Source: Stramonita haemastoma
Taxonomy: Eukaryota > Mollusca > Gastropoda > Neogastropoda > Muricidae
DNA length: 40,000 nucleotides
Direction of reading: 5' to 3'
Assembly: GCA_030674155.1 (NCBI GenBank)
Contig: CM060319.1
Location: 4,798,096-4,838,095 of the forward strand
The position numbers were made by a program, and so were the translations under genes. The stretch's first letter is position 1; the number at the start of each line of letters is the position of its first letter. This document shows positions 11,513-25,195 of this stretch, piece after piece. Below the pieces are notes generated by a model. It was not told the origin of the DNA. It did no database searches and saw only the letters and a program-made list of their open reading frames with translations.

Positions 11513-13170
11513 TCCCTACATTTCCTACTTTCTTCCACTCTCATCTTAAAACGACGCTTTTCTGTTGAAGATTTTATGTCTGTGATCATTTCCTCTCATA
11601 AAAAGTCAGGTAAGGGATAGTTCAGAGAAAGAGGCTGCCTGTTCAACCACCTGCAATCTTTTGGCTGGCTTCAGCTTATTGTTATAATTATTATCCAAAA
11701 CCACGCCAACCAGCGACAATGACGTCAGTTTCATCCTGCAGAGAAGTGAGGCATTGTTAGCAGCATCCTGGGTGTAGGACCAAGAGCAACAGGTCGTATC
11801 ACAAAGGGAGGCGGTAATCAGGTATCCAAACAGCTCCAGCTTTCTCCTCCCAGACATCGCAGCGTCAACCTGCCACCTCCACTTCTCTGCTGGCCCTGTG
11901 GCACGTCTCTTCCTTACAAACACTTAACTGTCGCTGTGAAAACAATTTCCTATTGATTTCATCTCTCAGACGGGTTTCGGGCACGTCTGATCCCCCCCCA
12001 ACAAGGCTGCAAGAAAACAAGTAACGGCAGTGTCCCGGGAGAGCGGCAGTCACGAAGTGTGGCGGTGATAATGCCCCCGTCTGCTGGAACTGCATGCTTC
12101 TGGGCCGCGGTCTGTGACCAGCCATCCAGACGGGGGAATCATGGCCGCCAATAACTGCTGTAAGTCAGACCGTCACAATGGACCTGCCCTCTCCTCACCT
12201 CTGCCTCTCGCCTCCACAGGCCTGCTTTATTCCTTTCTTACTTATTGGCCACCAACAGTCTGCCTCTTTCTTTGCCCCTTTTCTTGTTGCGTAAAATGGC
12301 TTGCTCCTTTCATTTAACATTTCGATCCGGGTTTTCATCCCTCCTTACCTTGTTTTGATCCTCAGACGTGCCTCGGATACCTTTTTTCTTATTCGGATTC
12401 TTGGGGCTTTTTATACTACTTATTGCTTCTATTTTACTTAATGATGTGACTCGTGTGTTTCTGGAGAGGCTTTGAAAAATAGGGCTAAAGTTTTCGAAAG
12501 ACTCCTGAGGAATTAGTTTTGGATGGGTGAACAAGTACCACAAAAAGACTTTGATTGATGAAATTTTGTGTCTGGTACGTCTGTAAGGGCAAACGGCTTT
12601 CTAGAAATTATAGAGACACAGAGACAGGCAGGCAGACAGATAGACAGGCAGACAGACAAAGAATGCCACCAATAGCCTACAATAGAGAGTCCTGTCTTAG
12701 CATAGTGTGCATTCTGTTTAATATATTGGCGGCTCGTGAACTTTCATTTCTCTCAGTTTATGCAAATTGAAGATGGCTGTTATGCTTTTGGAGCAGAAGT
12801 GTGAAAGGTGTGTCTAGAATGTATGGCGAGGATACTGCGAAGGTGTTGTGTGTGTTCTTTAATAAAAAAAAAAAACAACAACAAAAAAAACAACAAACTA
12901 CACTTCCTTTCTTGGTTTTATCTTACCGTAGAGTGGAACCAACTTAATGTTGTGTGTTCTACAACAGACCTATACTTTCTTGGCTTTGTTTTACCGCACA
13001 GGAAACCAAGCTCATATTCTACCATCCCATTCCATGTCAGACTGAAGATTATATCTGCTATAGGAGCCATGTCAGGTGAGGGTATTCCCTAAAACCCCGA
13101 ATGTCCATTATTTGTACTGTTACGAACTGTGGTTTCATACCAAATGAAGAGAGTACCGCTTACAAACCTG
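11512..13170 (+). other. Unique non-coding DNA with a faint 68-bp duplication
   Basis: No gene recognised. CTTTCTTGG at 12,907 and again at 12,975, with similar flanks (TTTACCGNA and GGAANCCAA), suggests an old tandem duplication. A CAGA-rich patch lies at about 12,615-12,660. Confidence 0.45.
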
Positions 13171-13173
13171 AAT

Positions 13174-13508
13174 GGGACGGGATAGCCTTGTGGTCAGAAC
13201 ATTGCGCTCGCAGTTTGACGACCCGGTTCGATTCACGTTTGAGGGGATTTTCCCCTAGTTAACATCAGTGCTGACTCAACTCTCCACAGTATGTTGAAAC
13301 TATAAACCAAGGCCCCGTGTGCGAACGCATAACATCGTGCACACACGTTAAATCCTGTTCTGCTTTTCGTAAGTGTAGGCCACTGTGAGCCGGTGGAAAC
13401 AGATGACAAGATTTACAAAACTGCATACACACGTGGACTGGATGTAAAACAGCACATGAGTGCTTATTCCATTATCCTCGATAAAAAAGAATAAGATTTA
13501 AAAAAAAG
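13174..13508 (+). mobile_element. tRNA-derived SINE, full-length plus-strand copy
   Basis: The head begins GGGACGG. It has a box A-like TAGCCTTGTGG (13,183-13,193) and a box B-like GGTTCGATTC (13,225-13,234), the RNA polymerase III internal promoter layout of tRNA-derived SINEs. The body follows with landmarks GTTAACATCAGTGCTGACT, CACACGTTAAATCCTGTTC and GATGACAAGATTTAC. The tail is AGCACATGAGTGCTTATTC, ATCCTCGATA and an A-rich end. It is about 335 bp long and serves as the reference for the other copies. The family name is unknown to me. Confidence 0.85.
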
Positions 13509-13820
13509 TACTATGATCATCCAACCAGAATCTGTGCGGGTGGATAGTTGTGTTGTATTGTCCTTTCTTTCTCTTGTTACTCCCAGCTGTTTCAGTTTTA
13601 GGGTGACATTTTGGAAACAAATTCTTAATTTAAGGTTTATGATGCAGTCTTTCGTTGAGATGTTCAGAATTTCGAGTTGTGGGGAGAATGACTAAAAGTA
13701 ATAACTTGTTCTTTTGTTTATCATAAAACAGTCTTGTGAAGCTGATTTGTTTGATGCTGTTGCTACTGTTGCGTTACTATTGCTCTTGTGGTGGTGATGA
13801 TATGGTGGGGGGGTGTTCTC

Positions 13821-13840
13821 TCGTGTGTGTGTGTGTGTGT

Positions 13841-13884
<44 letters not shown>

Positions 13885-13904
13885 GTGTTGTGTGTGTGTG
13901 TGTG
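13821..13904 (+). repeat. (GT)n microsatellite, interrupted
   Basis: GT units broken by GGT and TTG variants. Confidence 0.95.
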
Positions 13905-14375
13905 TAAACTCATTGCCTCGAGTGGTGATTCTAACGTGACTCTACCCACCGTCTTCCCCACTCTGCTCTTCTCAAAATCGTATCCCAAAATCCGGGCAAG
14001 ACGAAGCAGCAACGACACGAAGGTGACAGAAAGAAAATAACACTTATTGGCAAAATCGATTTGTCTGCACTGGCCGACTGCTTCACTTACCTCCCCTATC
14101 TCTCAAATCGGAACAAGAAACTTCCCGCCCCCCCTTCCCCCCCCTCTGCCCCGTCTTCGCTCACTCGTCACTTCCTCTTCCTGTTCTTATCCCTCCACCT
14201 TTCCTCACTTCCGCCCTCTCTCGTGGGTAACTTTCTCATTAATGCTTGGACATGATGAACTCTGATTTAGCCTACACTGTTATTGAAACAGCAAGTCATA
14301 CGTTCTTCCTGTACCGACTTTCTCGGTTCAGCAGGGTTGAGGCTGTAACCTGCTGAAACTTGGTTACGTGTGTGC

Positions 14376-14381
14376 GAGTGT

Positions 14382-14412
<31 letters not shown>

Positions 14413-14430
14413 GGTGTTTGTGTGTGTGTG
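14376..14430 (+). repeat. (GT)n, G-run of about 20, (GT)n
   Basis: A homopolymer G-run (about 14,396-14,414) lies between two GT arrays next to a SINE tail. It is G-quadruplex-prone and a likely assembly-length error site. Confidence 0.93.
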
Positions 14431-14839
<409 letters not shown>

Positions 14840-15051
14840 CGAATACATTATTTTGCTATTCCATCATGCATTAGACGACTTGTGTAGATGTAGAGCCCGA
14901 TCTCAGATTGCATCGTGGGAGTTTTAACGTACCGTTGATCGGTTTGTATTACTGCTAACAAGGTAATGAGCATTTTAAATCATCCATTTGACATGTACCG
15001 TTGTATGTAAGGTCAATAACACCCCTTCCAAGTCCCCCTCTCTCTCCTCTG

Positions 15052-15052
<1 letters not shown>

Positions 15053-15104
<52 letters not shown>
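15053..15104 (+). repeat. (TG)n microsatellite
   Basis: About 26 TG units. Confidence 0.95.
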
Positions 15105-15105
<1 letters not shown>

Positions 15106-15686
15106 TTTGAAATGAGTAGATTGATAATAATGTGCATTTCAGATTTCAAGATTTCTTTTTATTATTCAGTATTTTGTGTAGGTTTCTTCTTCCCGTTATT
15201 TGATTGATTTTCAACTTCTATTGATTGTTAGCGTTATATGTACGTTTTACAAACACCGATTTTAAGATTGGGACTGACATAAAATCTTCAACCGTGCTAT
15301 TAACGATCATTCATTCATTTATCATTCATTCACACACACCACATATATACACACACATGCACACAAGCACACACTACTACTGCTGGCTCGGGGTGGTTGA
15401 ATAAAGCGTTACAGCAGTGCAGCATTGTTGACGTGTTTGCATGATGAGGCGTCCTGTAGCGCTATTCATAATGTCCACACTACCACATTCAGGGCACTAG
15501 AAGCCGTCACTGCTCTGCAGAATGAACACGTTGAATGGGGGCGATTGAAGCAGGGAAACCAAGCGTAAAGCTGGGCCTTTATAAGACTGTCATCTCAAGA
15601 AATATGTCAACACTGGTGTCGGTTTTTTTCAGTTTGGAGGTCACTCACCGTAGCTTGTGTTTATTGCACCCCCCCCCCCCCCCCCC

Positions 15687-15818
15687 TGAAAAGGTGTTGA
15701 ATTTTGATAAACTATTACAGGTCATGCCGTTTTGTGTACTGTATAATGTTACTGAAAAAGGTGTTGAATTTTGATAAAATATTACAGGTCATCCCGTTTT
15801 GTGTACTATATAATACTG
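15687..15818 (+). repeat. 66-bp tandem duplication after a C-run
   Basis: TGAAAAGGTGTTGAATTTTG at 15,687 recurs at 15,753. The copies agree through ATTACAGGTCAT, CCGTTTTGTGTACT and TATAAT with only a few changes, so the event is fairly recent. A homopolymer C-run (15,669-15,686) abuts the first copy. Confidence 0.92.
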
Positions 15819-16543
15819 AATTTCCTATGATGTGTTTCATTGTGTGTTAAGTAAGAACTCTATTCAGTAAGCAAAGAAAGGATTCATAGCGGGTTATATT
15901 TTTAATAAAAGAAATGCTCTGTGACCTTTTTATGGAGAAAAAAAACCAGGTAAATAAGTGTTGAATAAATCTACACCTAAACGTATCCATCATTATTCTG
16001 ATCATAGAAAGCTGTTATGAGACTGTTGTCTGGCTGCTTTATAAAACATTTTTGATTAAAAATACTTTTAAATCATTTTTGTTTTGTCATTTGTTTTGTG
16101 TACGTTAAGTGTAGAAAACAATGATTCTCAGTGTGGGTTATTCAAGAGAATAATGATGTACTTTGCATAAAACACTACATACGTTGTTGAGACTATGAAC
16201 TAATGCATAGCCTTTTCCAATGCAACACAGAGCCAAATTACCCCCCAAAAAAGAGTGAGACATGATTCTATGGTACCACTTTCATGCTGAACTCCTGTCT
16301 GACAAGTAGTGTGCTGATATGGCTGAGAACACTGCCTGCTGTTCTCTTTTCAAATCCGGTGCTGCCTCAACAATTGCCGGGTGCTTGGTGGTTGGCCAAC
16401 TGCTCACTTTTTTGTCTTCTGTTGCCTGTGTTCCAATGTGTGTAAAGGCAGCATCCTGAGCAATGGTTGCATGGTGGCATTGATATTGTTTTCAAGTCAG
16501 ATGAAAACAAAACAGTGTTGATCAAAAATGGTTCTTTTTGAGG

Positions 16544-16587
16544 TGCGTGCGTGCGTGCGTGCGTGGTGGTTGCGTGTGTGCGTGCGT

Positions 16588-16620
<33 letters not shown>

Positions 16621-16627
16621 TGAGTGT

Positions 16628-16705
<78 letters not shown>
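16544..16705 (+). repeat. (GCGT)n-(GT)n-(GA)n compound microsatellite
   Basis: GCGT units, then GT units to 16,619, then GA units from 16,631 with a single GGA interruption. Confidence 0.95.
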
Positions 16706-16707
<2 letters not shown>

Positions 16708-16749
16708 CAACCAACCATAACATCCTGACAGATCACCCTCCACTTTCTC

Positions 16750-17770
16750 CATGTAATAGCGGATGTTAGTATTCATCTGTTGATCTGTGCACTTGCTGTT
16801 AGTGCCTGCATGTCCTACTGCCCTCTACTCACCCCCCCCCCCTCATCCATCCTCCTGTTCCCCGGGGTGTGTGATGAGTGCAGGTGAGATGAGCGCGTGT
16901 CTATCAGTGACAGTGGTGATGCAGGGGTGACTGAAACGTATGGCGAAGGTGATAGATGGGGAGATAGTAGGGGGTAGGATAGCAAGAGCTGGCGGAAGAG
17001 GAGTGATGGAGGGCCGTTTTTCAAGCGTATACATTATGGGGGAAATGGTTTGGCTGTTTTGTGGAAGTTCTCGTCGAATTTGTGTATTTCTGATATAATT
17101 TTTAAACTTTATCTAATAGTGAAATTCATTTTGCTACTTTAGTTTTAAATTCTTCAGGACTATACAAGTTCGACAACTACCATCATCTTTCTGGAAGACT
17201 TTACGGTGTGATTGTTGTGTTGTTTTTGTTTTTGCCATAGAGCACAGCAGCCTAGAAGCAATCCGATTACAGCAATATCTTCCAGCCAGCAAACTTTCCG
17301 TAATCCTAGTTAACACGCAGACAAGAAGCTTCCCCTGATGTTACATTTCTGCTTTGTCGGTGACCTTTAACAGACGGTTGTCTCTATCTCTGTTACCTCG
17401 CTTCTGGGGTCTTTCAGCAGGCTGTATAATTTTATCTTCCCTTCTGTATACAGTGTCAATAACTAATTGAACCATAGGCTTGAAATTTGTTTCTTTGTAG
17501 CTTGTATAGTGTTGTTTGAAAGTCTTAAAAGCTTCCGCAATAATTACGAACACAGCCCTGTAACTGAATCAAACCACTTGGTTGTGTTACAATCCAAATA
17601 CTGATAATGAGATCGTTTTGACAAATATTTCAGCCAAAGAATGCTTGACATTCAAATTTTTGCATAGCTGAAAATACTGGTGATGTATTATGTTGAGAGA
17701 TTGACATTTAGTCTAGAAACATAGAGAATTATCAGCTTTCGACTTACAGAGCTAAAAGGTGCTTGCTATA
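16750..17770 (+). other. Unique non-coding DNA
   Basis: No gene, repeat or RNA recognised apart from a short C-run near 16,832. Confidence 0.5.
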
Positions 17771-17778
17771 TAAGTGTG

Positions 17779-17780
<2 letters not shown>

Positions 17781-17861
<81 letters not shown>

Positions 17862-17865
17862 CTCA

Positions 17866-17930
<65 letters not shown>
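17781..17930 (+). repeat. (TC)n-(CA)n compound microsatellite
   Basis: About 39 TC units followed after ACCTCAC by about 31 CA units. Confidence 0.96.
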
Positions 17931-17933
<3 letters not shown>

Positions 17934-18353
17934 TCACAACATACGTTTCCTGTTCCATGACATCTCATCCATCAGATTTCCTAAACAACTTAAAGATTCG
18001 ACACAGGAAACAAAGAAGTTACAATTATTCTTCTTCACAATACAGCGATATGGCATGAGTTTTATCCTCCTTGTGAGGAACAGTCGAGGGGAATTATTAT
18101 GAAAAAAAAAGTTCCCCAAAAGTAAAAACCAGCTCGACTGGGTGAAAATTGCACATGAAATCTCAGGCAAGCCAAAGAAAACACAGCTAGCAGTGGAAAG
18201 CCCGCAGTTCTAACAGAAGACAGTATGCACTAGAGGACCACCAGTGGAAAATAAAGGAATCTTTTTGTTCCTGAAGCAAGCATTATGCCTCCCTATTAAT
18301 CTTTATGTCTATTTACATGTCTGTATCTTCTCTGTCTCTGTCTCGCTCTCTCC

Positions 18354-18354
<1 letters not shown>

Positions 18355-18446
<92 letters not shown>
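18355..18446 (+). repeat. (GT)n microsatellite
   Basis: About 45 uninterrupted GT units. Confidence 0.97.
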
Positions 18447-18447
<1 letters not shown>

Positions 18448-18953
18448 AAGGTCGTAGGTAAGTGTAGGTTTGAAGTGAGAATAAACACTGTACGCATTAT
18501 CTTTATGTTTTGTTTTGTTTGTCTTTTCAGTTTTCATTTTTAAGAGAGATTTGACCAGAAAGCGATTCTAATGAGAAAGAGAAGAGAATAGAGGAGGTAA
18601 AGATTGTTCTGGCACAAACAGATGATCATTTAGCAAGAACGATTATAGATTAAATTGTATAATTGATGCAGGAATTTCACCAATTTTCTTCTTTTTTTCT
18701 TTTTTTAAAGCTCCCTTAAATTTATAGTATGAAATACCGCCAGTGTGTGATGTCAGGGAATTGATGGCATCAACAAGACTGTAAGCCATGAAACAACATC
18801 ACCACAGCCTGTGCGGCACCGGACAGAGGGCCTGTGTGGTCTGCAACTTTAGTCATAGTGATGGTCGCTGATAAGTAGCCTAGCTGATAGTAGCACAACA
18901 CATGGGCTTATTCATATGAGTAATTAGCTCTGCTGCAGCACGCTCATACAGAC

Positions 18954-18956
<3 letters not shown>

Positions 18957-19042
<86 letters not shown>
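18957..19042 (+). repeat. (GA)n microsatellite abutting a SINE tail
   Basis: GA array with one GGGGA interruption; it ends exactly at the tail of the 19,043 SINE. A second purine array (19,362-19,440) begins a few bases past the SINE head. Confidence 0.95.
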
Positions 19043-19047
<5 letters not shown>

Positions 19048-19356
19048 ATTTGATTATTCTTTTTCGATTGATATTAGATTGTGTTTTTTAATATTTATAT
19101 TTTGTAAATGTCATCTGTTCCCACCGGCACAAGATGGCTTACTCTTACGAAAAGCGGAACAGGATTTAACGTGTGCGCAAGATGTTCTGCGTGCGTTTGC
19201 ACACGGGGCCTCGGTTTAAAGTCTCATCCGAAGGACTTTTGGGGAGAGTGGAGTCAGCACTGATGTTAACTCCAGAGAAAAATCTCCTCGACCGGACTCG
19301 AACCCGGGTCGTCAATTTGACAGCGCAATGTTCTGACCACTTGGCTATCCGTCCCC
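19043..19356 (-). mobile_element. tRNA-derived SINE, minus strand, intact tRNA-like head
   Basis: This copy has the best-preserved pol III head. Read on the minus strand, box A is TAGCCAAGTGG (plus-strand 19,337-19,347) and box B is GGTTCGAGTCC (19,294-19,304), matching the GGTTCGANTCC consensus. The body agrees closely with the 13,174 copy, but the tail is shortened and ends in ATTTG-like repeats. (GA)n arrays sit directly against both ends. Confidence 0.87.
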
Positions 19357-20068
19357 TATATGAGAGAGAGAGAGAAGAGAGAGAGGAGAGAGAGGACGAG
19401 AGAGAGAGAGAGAGAGAGAGAAGACAGAGAGACAGACAGACAACAGACGAGCAGAGGGGAACGCAGACATACGGGCATAGAGAGGAGGGAGAGGCAGGCA
19501 CACAAGGAAAGACAGAGTACTGAAAGACAGAGTCGAACTTTCCTGTCAATGGATTCACCGCAAAGTTCAGATACGTTTAAGCTTTCTTATTAGTGAAACT
19601 GCAATACGGGTAATACCCCCACTACAAGCAGAATAAGACACGTAGGAAGCCCGCCCATACTCCCACTCAACCTCAGTGCACTGCTCACTGTTTGACCTTT
19701 TGTATGTGGTATGGTAGGGGCGGTGCACTTATGCACTCAGCACAGCTATTTGCAAGTCTCAGCCCTTGGTGGTTATATGGTAAGAGCCTGGGCCCTGCAC
19801 TCTCTAACTCTTACTGGCAGACGAAAGCTGGAAAGTTGATTTCGTCTTCCATATCTTGAAATACCATGTCAGAACTTTTGTTCAATCCCTCCTCTATTCC
19901 CCCCATCATAGTATCCCTTTCCTTCCCCGCTCCCACCCACATCACTAAGACAAATAACCCACCCTCCATTCCCTTCTAAAAGGAAACCCAAAGAAAACCC
20001 AGTATTAGTCTTTGTATCAACATTTTCATCTCGGCGTTCGCTGATGGAAGCTTGCGCGCACGAGAAAA

Positions 20069-20072
20069 CACA

Positions 20073-20103
<31 letters not shown>

Positions 20104-20105
20104 GC
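20069..20105 (+). repeat. (AC)n(GC)n Z-DNA-prone tract
   Basis: ACAC units run directly into CGCGCGCGCGCGCG. Confidence 0.92.
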
Positions 20106-20268
20106 CACCATGCACCACGCACGCACGCACACACGCACCACACACTAAAAAACAATAAGAGGAAAACACACGCACAAACACACAACATAAACAATAACAC
20201 TACACACAATATTCACAATCATGCTCTGGAACACACACAAAACGCCACTCACACAAGCAAAGACACAG

Positions 20269-20271
<3 letters not shown>

Positions 20272-20352
<81 letters not shown>
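20272..20352 (+). repeat. (AC)n microsatellite
   Basis: About 40 AC units. Confidence 0.97.
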
Positions 20353-20353
<1 letters not shown>

Positions 20354-20588
20354 CGCTACAGAGTGTGTGTTGTGTGTGCGCACCCCTCAGTCCCCCGCCA
20401 GTATACCAAATAGGGTGTATGTATAGATAGGATTGTGGGTTTGACAGACAGGTTGGCGGGTGACAGGGGCCTGATGGATGTGTGGACAGACAGCAGCAGG
20501 AACAACACATAAACCATAGCACAAGCCTAACTGCAGCTGTCAGCAGTCATTGTTGCTCCTTCATCATCATCATCATCTATTGTTGTTG

Positions 20589-20720
20589 GGGAGAGAGAGA
20601 AGGAGAGAGAGAGAGAAGAGAAGAGGGGAGAGAGAGGGAGAGAGAGAGAAGATGAGATGGAGGAGAGAGTGTGTGTTGTGTGTGTGTGTGTTGTGTGTGT
20701 GTGTGGTGTGTGTGTGTGTA
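20589..20720 (+). repeat. (GA)n-(GT)n interrupted arrays
   Basis: GA-rich purine DNA to about 20,668, then GT units broken by TTG and GGT. Confidence 0.9.
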
Positions 20721-21910
20721 GGCCTAGGTTGATACTACCAAAACGCAGCTTCCTTCTATACTTTTTCAAGGCCTTTTGACAACTGGGAACACTCGCACTC
20801 GAGGTCTAGAGAAGAAAGGGGGACTATCATTATAACTAAACTGAATCAAAACTCTTTTTAAACCATTTGAGAGTGTATGTTAAGGATTAAAGCTCTTAGT
20901 TTCGCTCTTTGGTTTTCTGTATACGTCCAAATTCCTTCCTTAAAGAAAAAAACAACAACCGCCTTCCATATATAGAAAACTGACAGCATTGGCTGAACAC
21001 CCAGCCTGAATAGAGCCAAGGAGGCAGTGAACTGCTGGATTTGGAACAACAAAGACTGCGATGTTACCACAGCCATTAAAGTCTTCCAGAGACGTTTTAC
21101 TTCACAGATATTGCAGCAGATAGTTCCCCATGAAACCTGTTCAATGGAAAAGAAGCAGAAGGGAGACACAAAGACCCTTTCCAGTTAATGAGTGTTCAAA
21201 GGGCGTGAAATGAACCGCTGACAGTGTGTACCGCCACCATCAACCTGAGCCCCTTCCTCCCGATGGGATCAGTTTTATGGGCGTGCAAATCTGAACTTCG
21301 GCCTTTTTTCAGCGCCCGGATAAGCTCAGACAGTGTGTGGTGAGTAAGGTGCCATGCCTCACCGACCTTGGATGTCACTGTTATGGAAATGGGGCCTGCG
21401 TCAGGATGCCGGAATACAGTTTAATGCGGATTTAATACATGTTGGACAACGCAGGATCGACCATCAAAGGAGACGTTAGCAGCCACAAAGTGCGAGTGTT
21501 ATTTTCCTTCAACCTGTCTTCTTACTTGTCTTGATATGATAGCCTAAGAGACATAAGTCCTCAAGAAGAAGATCGCGTTGCACACCTAGCTGCAACAGAT
21601 GGTATAAGATGTCATGTCAGTTGTGTCAGGGATGCTGGATCTGTCTTTTGTCCATTTAGTCAAAGCAGCCACCCAAACACCCTTGTAAACCTGGAAGCGG
21701 AGAACCATGAAGGCTTCCAGTGTAGATGAGGTTGACCATGGGTATACACAAAAAGAAATGGCTGGAAAGTGGGCACAGTGGCTTGGAGGGTTATGTGGGG
21801 GGTTTTGTACAGACAAAAAAACAACAACCACAACCTAAAACTCACGACCAAATTGGCAGTCGCTTTTTCTTTTAGACTCATCTTTTTATAATAAACTTGC
21901 CAGAAATATC
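20721..21910 (+). other. Unique non-coding DNA
   Basis: Several short minus-strand open frames exist (for example 20,858-21,169), but none resembles a known protein or has convincing splice context. Confidence 0.45.
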
Positions 21911-21913
21911 AAT

Positions 21914-21941
21914 GCTCTCTCTCTCTCTCTCTCTCTGTCTG

Positions 21942-22019
<78 letters not shown>

Positions 22020-22020
22020 G
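21914..22020 (+). repeat. (TC)n microsatellite
   Basis: TC array with a TGTCTGTCCC interruption near 21,937. Confidence 0.95.
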
Positions 22021-22436
22021 TTTAAAAAAAAATCCTCACTTCTATCCGTCCAAGTCCGTCGAAGTCACAAGTCTGTCTTCGACTTTCCTCTCCTTTCTGT
22101 CTCTACTCCCCTGCAGTTTTGCCCCCACTTGGTTATAGACCTATCATATTGTTTATTGCAGCTACCTCCACATTTTCCCCATGTAAAGCTCCCGACGTTT
22201 GCTCAGATACCCCCCCACATCCCCACTGACAGTGTACGATAAAAGGACCCGTGACCATGCAAGAGGAAAACTCGTGGCCATTCCGAACGGGCAGTAGTCA
22301 AATAAAATAGGACTTTTGATGTTCAGCTAGGGATAACCTGCGGTAGTAAGATTGAAACATAATAGTGACCATCACGTTTAGTAGAGCAGAAAATAGGTCA
22401 GGCTGTTTTTTTATGGTGTGCATGTACGCGTGTGCG

Positions 22437-22437
<1 letters not shown>

Positions 22438-22485
<48 letters not shown>

Positions 22486-22488
22486 TGT
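22438..22488 (+). repeat. (TG)n microsatellite
   Basis: About 25 TG units with one GG interruption. Confidence 0.95.
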
Positions 22489-22885
22489 GCACGCATGACC
22501 TGATGCGTGTGTTGCATGGCTGTATAAACGCTTGTGCGATTGGGTGTGAACATTTTACAGCTGCATGAATTACACAAAATCGGCGAGGTGTAAGTAGGTG
22601 GTTCCAGTAAAACTTGCCGGCAGCAGTAAAGACATAAACTGTCCGCCGTTAGACGATTTATTAGCGGTTGACCTTGCGTCACTGTGCCAAAGTGCTTCAT
22701 TTGCATAGTCGTCACTGCTGCACACACTCTAGGTCTATCAGCCACCTGGTCTGTGAGAAGGCATTGAAGTCAGCCACGTTTATATTGCAGACAGAGTTTA
22801 TAGTTCTTTTTTGTATAGAAAATTCCTTCCCATCTTTTCTTCTTTTTTTTTGAGTCAATCAGTCAGTCGCACACACATTCTTTCA

Positions 22886-23143
<258 letters not shown>

Positions 23144-23496
23144 GCTTTCTTTGAGGGAGACATTACAATCGTGGTTCCTGTGTTTTGGTGCGCACGCTTG
23201 ACTGACAAGAAGATCGAACAGGTTGATAGAAAGGAACGGGCAGCTCTGGGGGGTAGACAATTGGGCAAAATGGCAGCCAACTGTGCATGAAAGCGGAAGG
23301 AGGCAAACTGTGCTTTTCCTGAAGACAATTCACAGATAATTTCCTGGTATATACTAGATTTATCGCAGGCCATGATATTGAAGGTGTTAGAATAACTCGA
23401 GTACACTTGGGTTCGCCGAGTACACGAAAGCCTCCTTATAGGAGGGCCACTGTAGTCGTCAGAGCTATAAAAATAGGATTGGATTAGATTGGAGGC

Positions 23497-23590
23497 CACT
23501 ACTACTACTACTACACTACTACTACTACTACTACTACTACGACTATACGACTACGACTACTACTTCCTACTGCTACTACTTCTACTACTG
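23497..23590 (+). repeat. (CTA)n trinucleotide array, imperfect
   Basis: ACT/CTA units with CGACTA and TTC variants. Confidence 0.93.
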
Positions 23591-23639
23591 CTATGCTATT
23601 CATGACTGATACTATAATCATGGTGGCTTCAGAACATCT

Positions 23640-23890
23640 CCAGATTTTAACGGACACTGAGGATTATAATGAACACAGGGGATTTTAATAAACTCGGAGA
23701 AGATGATGAAAACAGAGGATTAATATTAAATGAACACCAGAGGATTCAATGAACACAGAGGATGCAATGACCACAGAGAATTCAAGGAACACAGAGGATT
23801 CAATGAGCACAGAGAATACAATAAACACAGAGAATTTAATGAACACAGAGAATTTGAATGATCAGGGAAGATTCAGTGAGCACAGTGGAA
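23640..23890 (+). repeat. 18-bp minisatellite (GAACACAGAGGATTCAAT-like)
   Basis: About a dozen imperfect units of AATGAACACAGAGGATTC occur in a row, sharpest at 23,740-23,850. Changes include GAATTC, GATGCA and GACCAC. Unit length is a multiple of three, but no sustained frame or splice context makes this coding. Confidence 0.88.
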
Positions 23891-24218
23891 AGAGAGGTTG
23901 CTTTTAACCATCATGGATTGATCTGCGATGGCTTTCAAAGGAAACAGTTTGCTGTAAATATCATCATGGTTATTGTCCTACATGTTAAATGGCCTGTATT
24001 TCAGCAATGGACTCTGGCAAAATGTTTGATGTCTGAAATCAGAGCAGTCAATGTCTAGTAAACTTTAGCGTTTGCTGTAGATGCCATATGCTCCAAGAAC
24101 CAGTTTTCTTTTCTTTTGTATGCTTCTTTGTGTTTTAATTTCTTTGGTCTTATCTGTATCTCGCCCACATCCGTTTTATTGTAAGAACAGATTCCCTCCT
24201 CTTGCTCTCTCTATCTTG

Positions 24219-24220
<2 letters not shown>

Positions 24221-24283
<63 letters not shown>
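24221..24283 (+). repeat. (GT)n microsatellite
   Basis: About 31 GT units. Confidence 0.96.
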
Positions 24284-24284
<1 letters not shown>

Positions 24285-24331
24285 TAGAAGCCGCGTTTTC
24301 TTCGCCTTAAGGTAAACAGTACAATGTTTCA

Positions 24332-24537
<206 letters not shown>

Positions 24538-24687
24538 GGGTGTCTTACGAAAACCAAAGCGTTTTAAAACAAAAGCCTGTCTTATCCCTAAACCAGACTT
24601 GCTTATGACACAGACTTTACAGACATGTTACAGATGTGATGGTAGAACACAGAAGCCCCAATTTTTTGGGATTTTGTTTTTTTGTTG

Positions 24688-24702
24688 GGGGGGGGGGGGG
24701 GC
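24688..24702 (+). repeat. G homopolymer
   Basis: A run of about 15 G, followed by GCGG. Confidence 0.9.
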
Positions 24703-24971
24703 GGTTCGCCCACTGCCAGCCATCGCAGCTTTCTCCAAGATGGTGGGTGAGTGGAGTTGTGGAGAGGAATGAAGAGGTGGGATTACCTCCCCCTGATGTG
24801 CAGCAATAAAGCACGATCCTGTTTGACATGCCCCCGCCCCCCAGTTTGGTTTGTTTGCCTAATTGTTTATTTGAGGGTGGCTTTGCTTGAGCCAGTCTCT
24901 GCTGCATCCACGTCTTCTATTTCAAATATCTATAGATAAGTGTGTGGGGGTGGGGTGGGTGAAAGGGAGGG

Positions 24972-24972
<1 letters not shown>

Positions 24973-25005
<33 letters not shown>

Positions 25006-25008
25006 TAC

Positions 25009-25069
<61 letters not shown>

Positions 25070-25195
25070 GACAGAAAGACAGACAGAGAGACAGAGAGAG
25101 AGAAAGAAAGAGAGAGAGAGAGAGACAGAGAGAGACACACACACAGACACACACACACAGATACACAGACACACACACAGACAGGCACAGACAGA
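24973..25195 (+). repeat. (TA)n-(GATA)n-(CAGA/CA)n compound array
   Basis: TA units to 25,001, about 16 GATA units to 25,068, then mixed CAGA, GA and CA. The three repeat types differ by single substitutions, so one may have seeded the next. Confidence 0.95.

Noticed and set aside
19290..19356. Functional tRNA gene
   Set aside because: Box A and box B are good, but the region continues into a SINE body shared with other copies and does not fold as a clean cloverleaf by eye.
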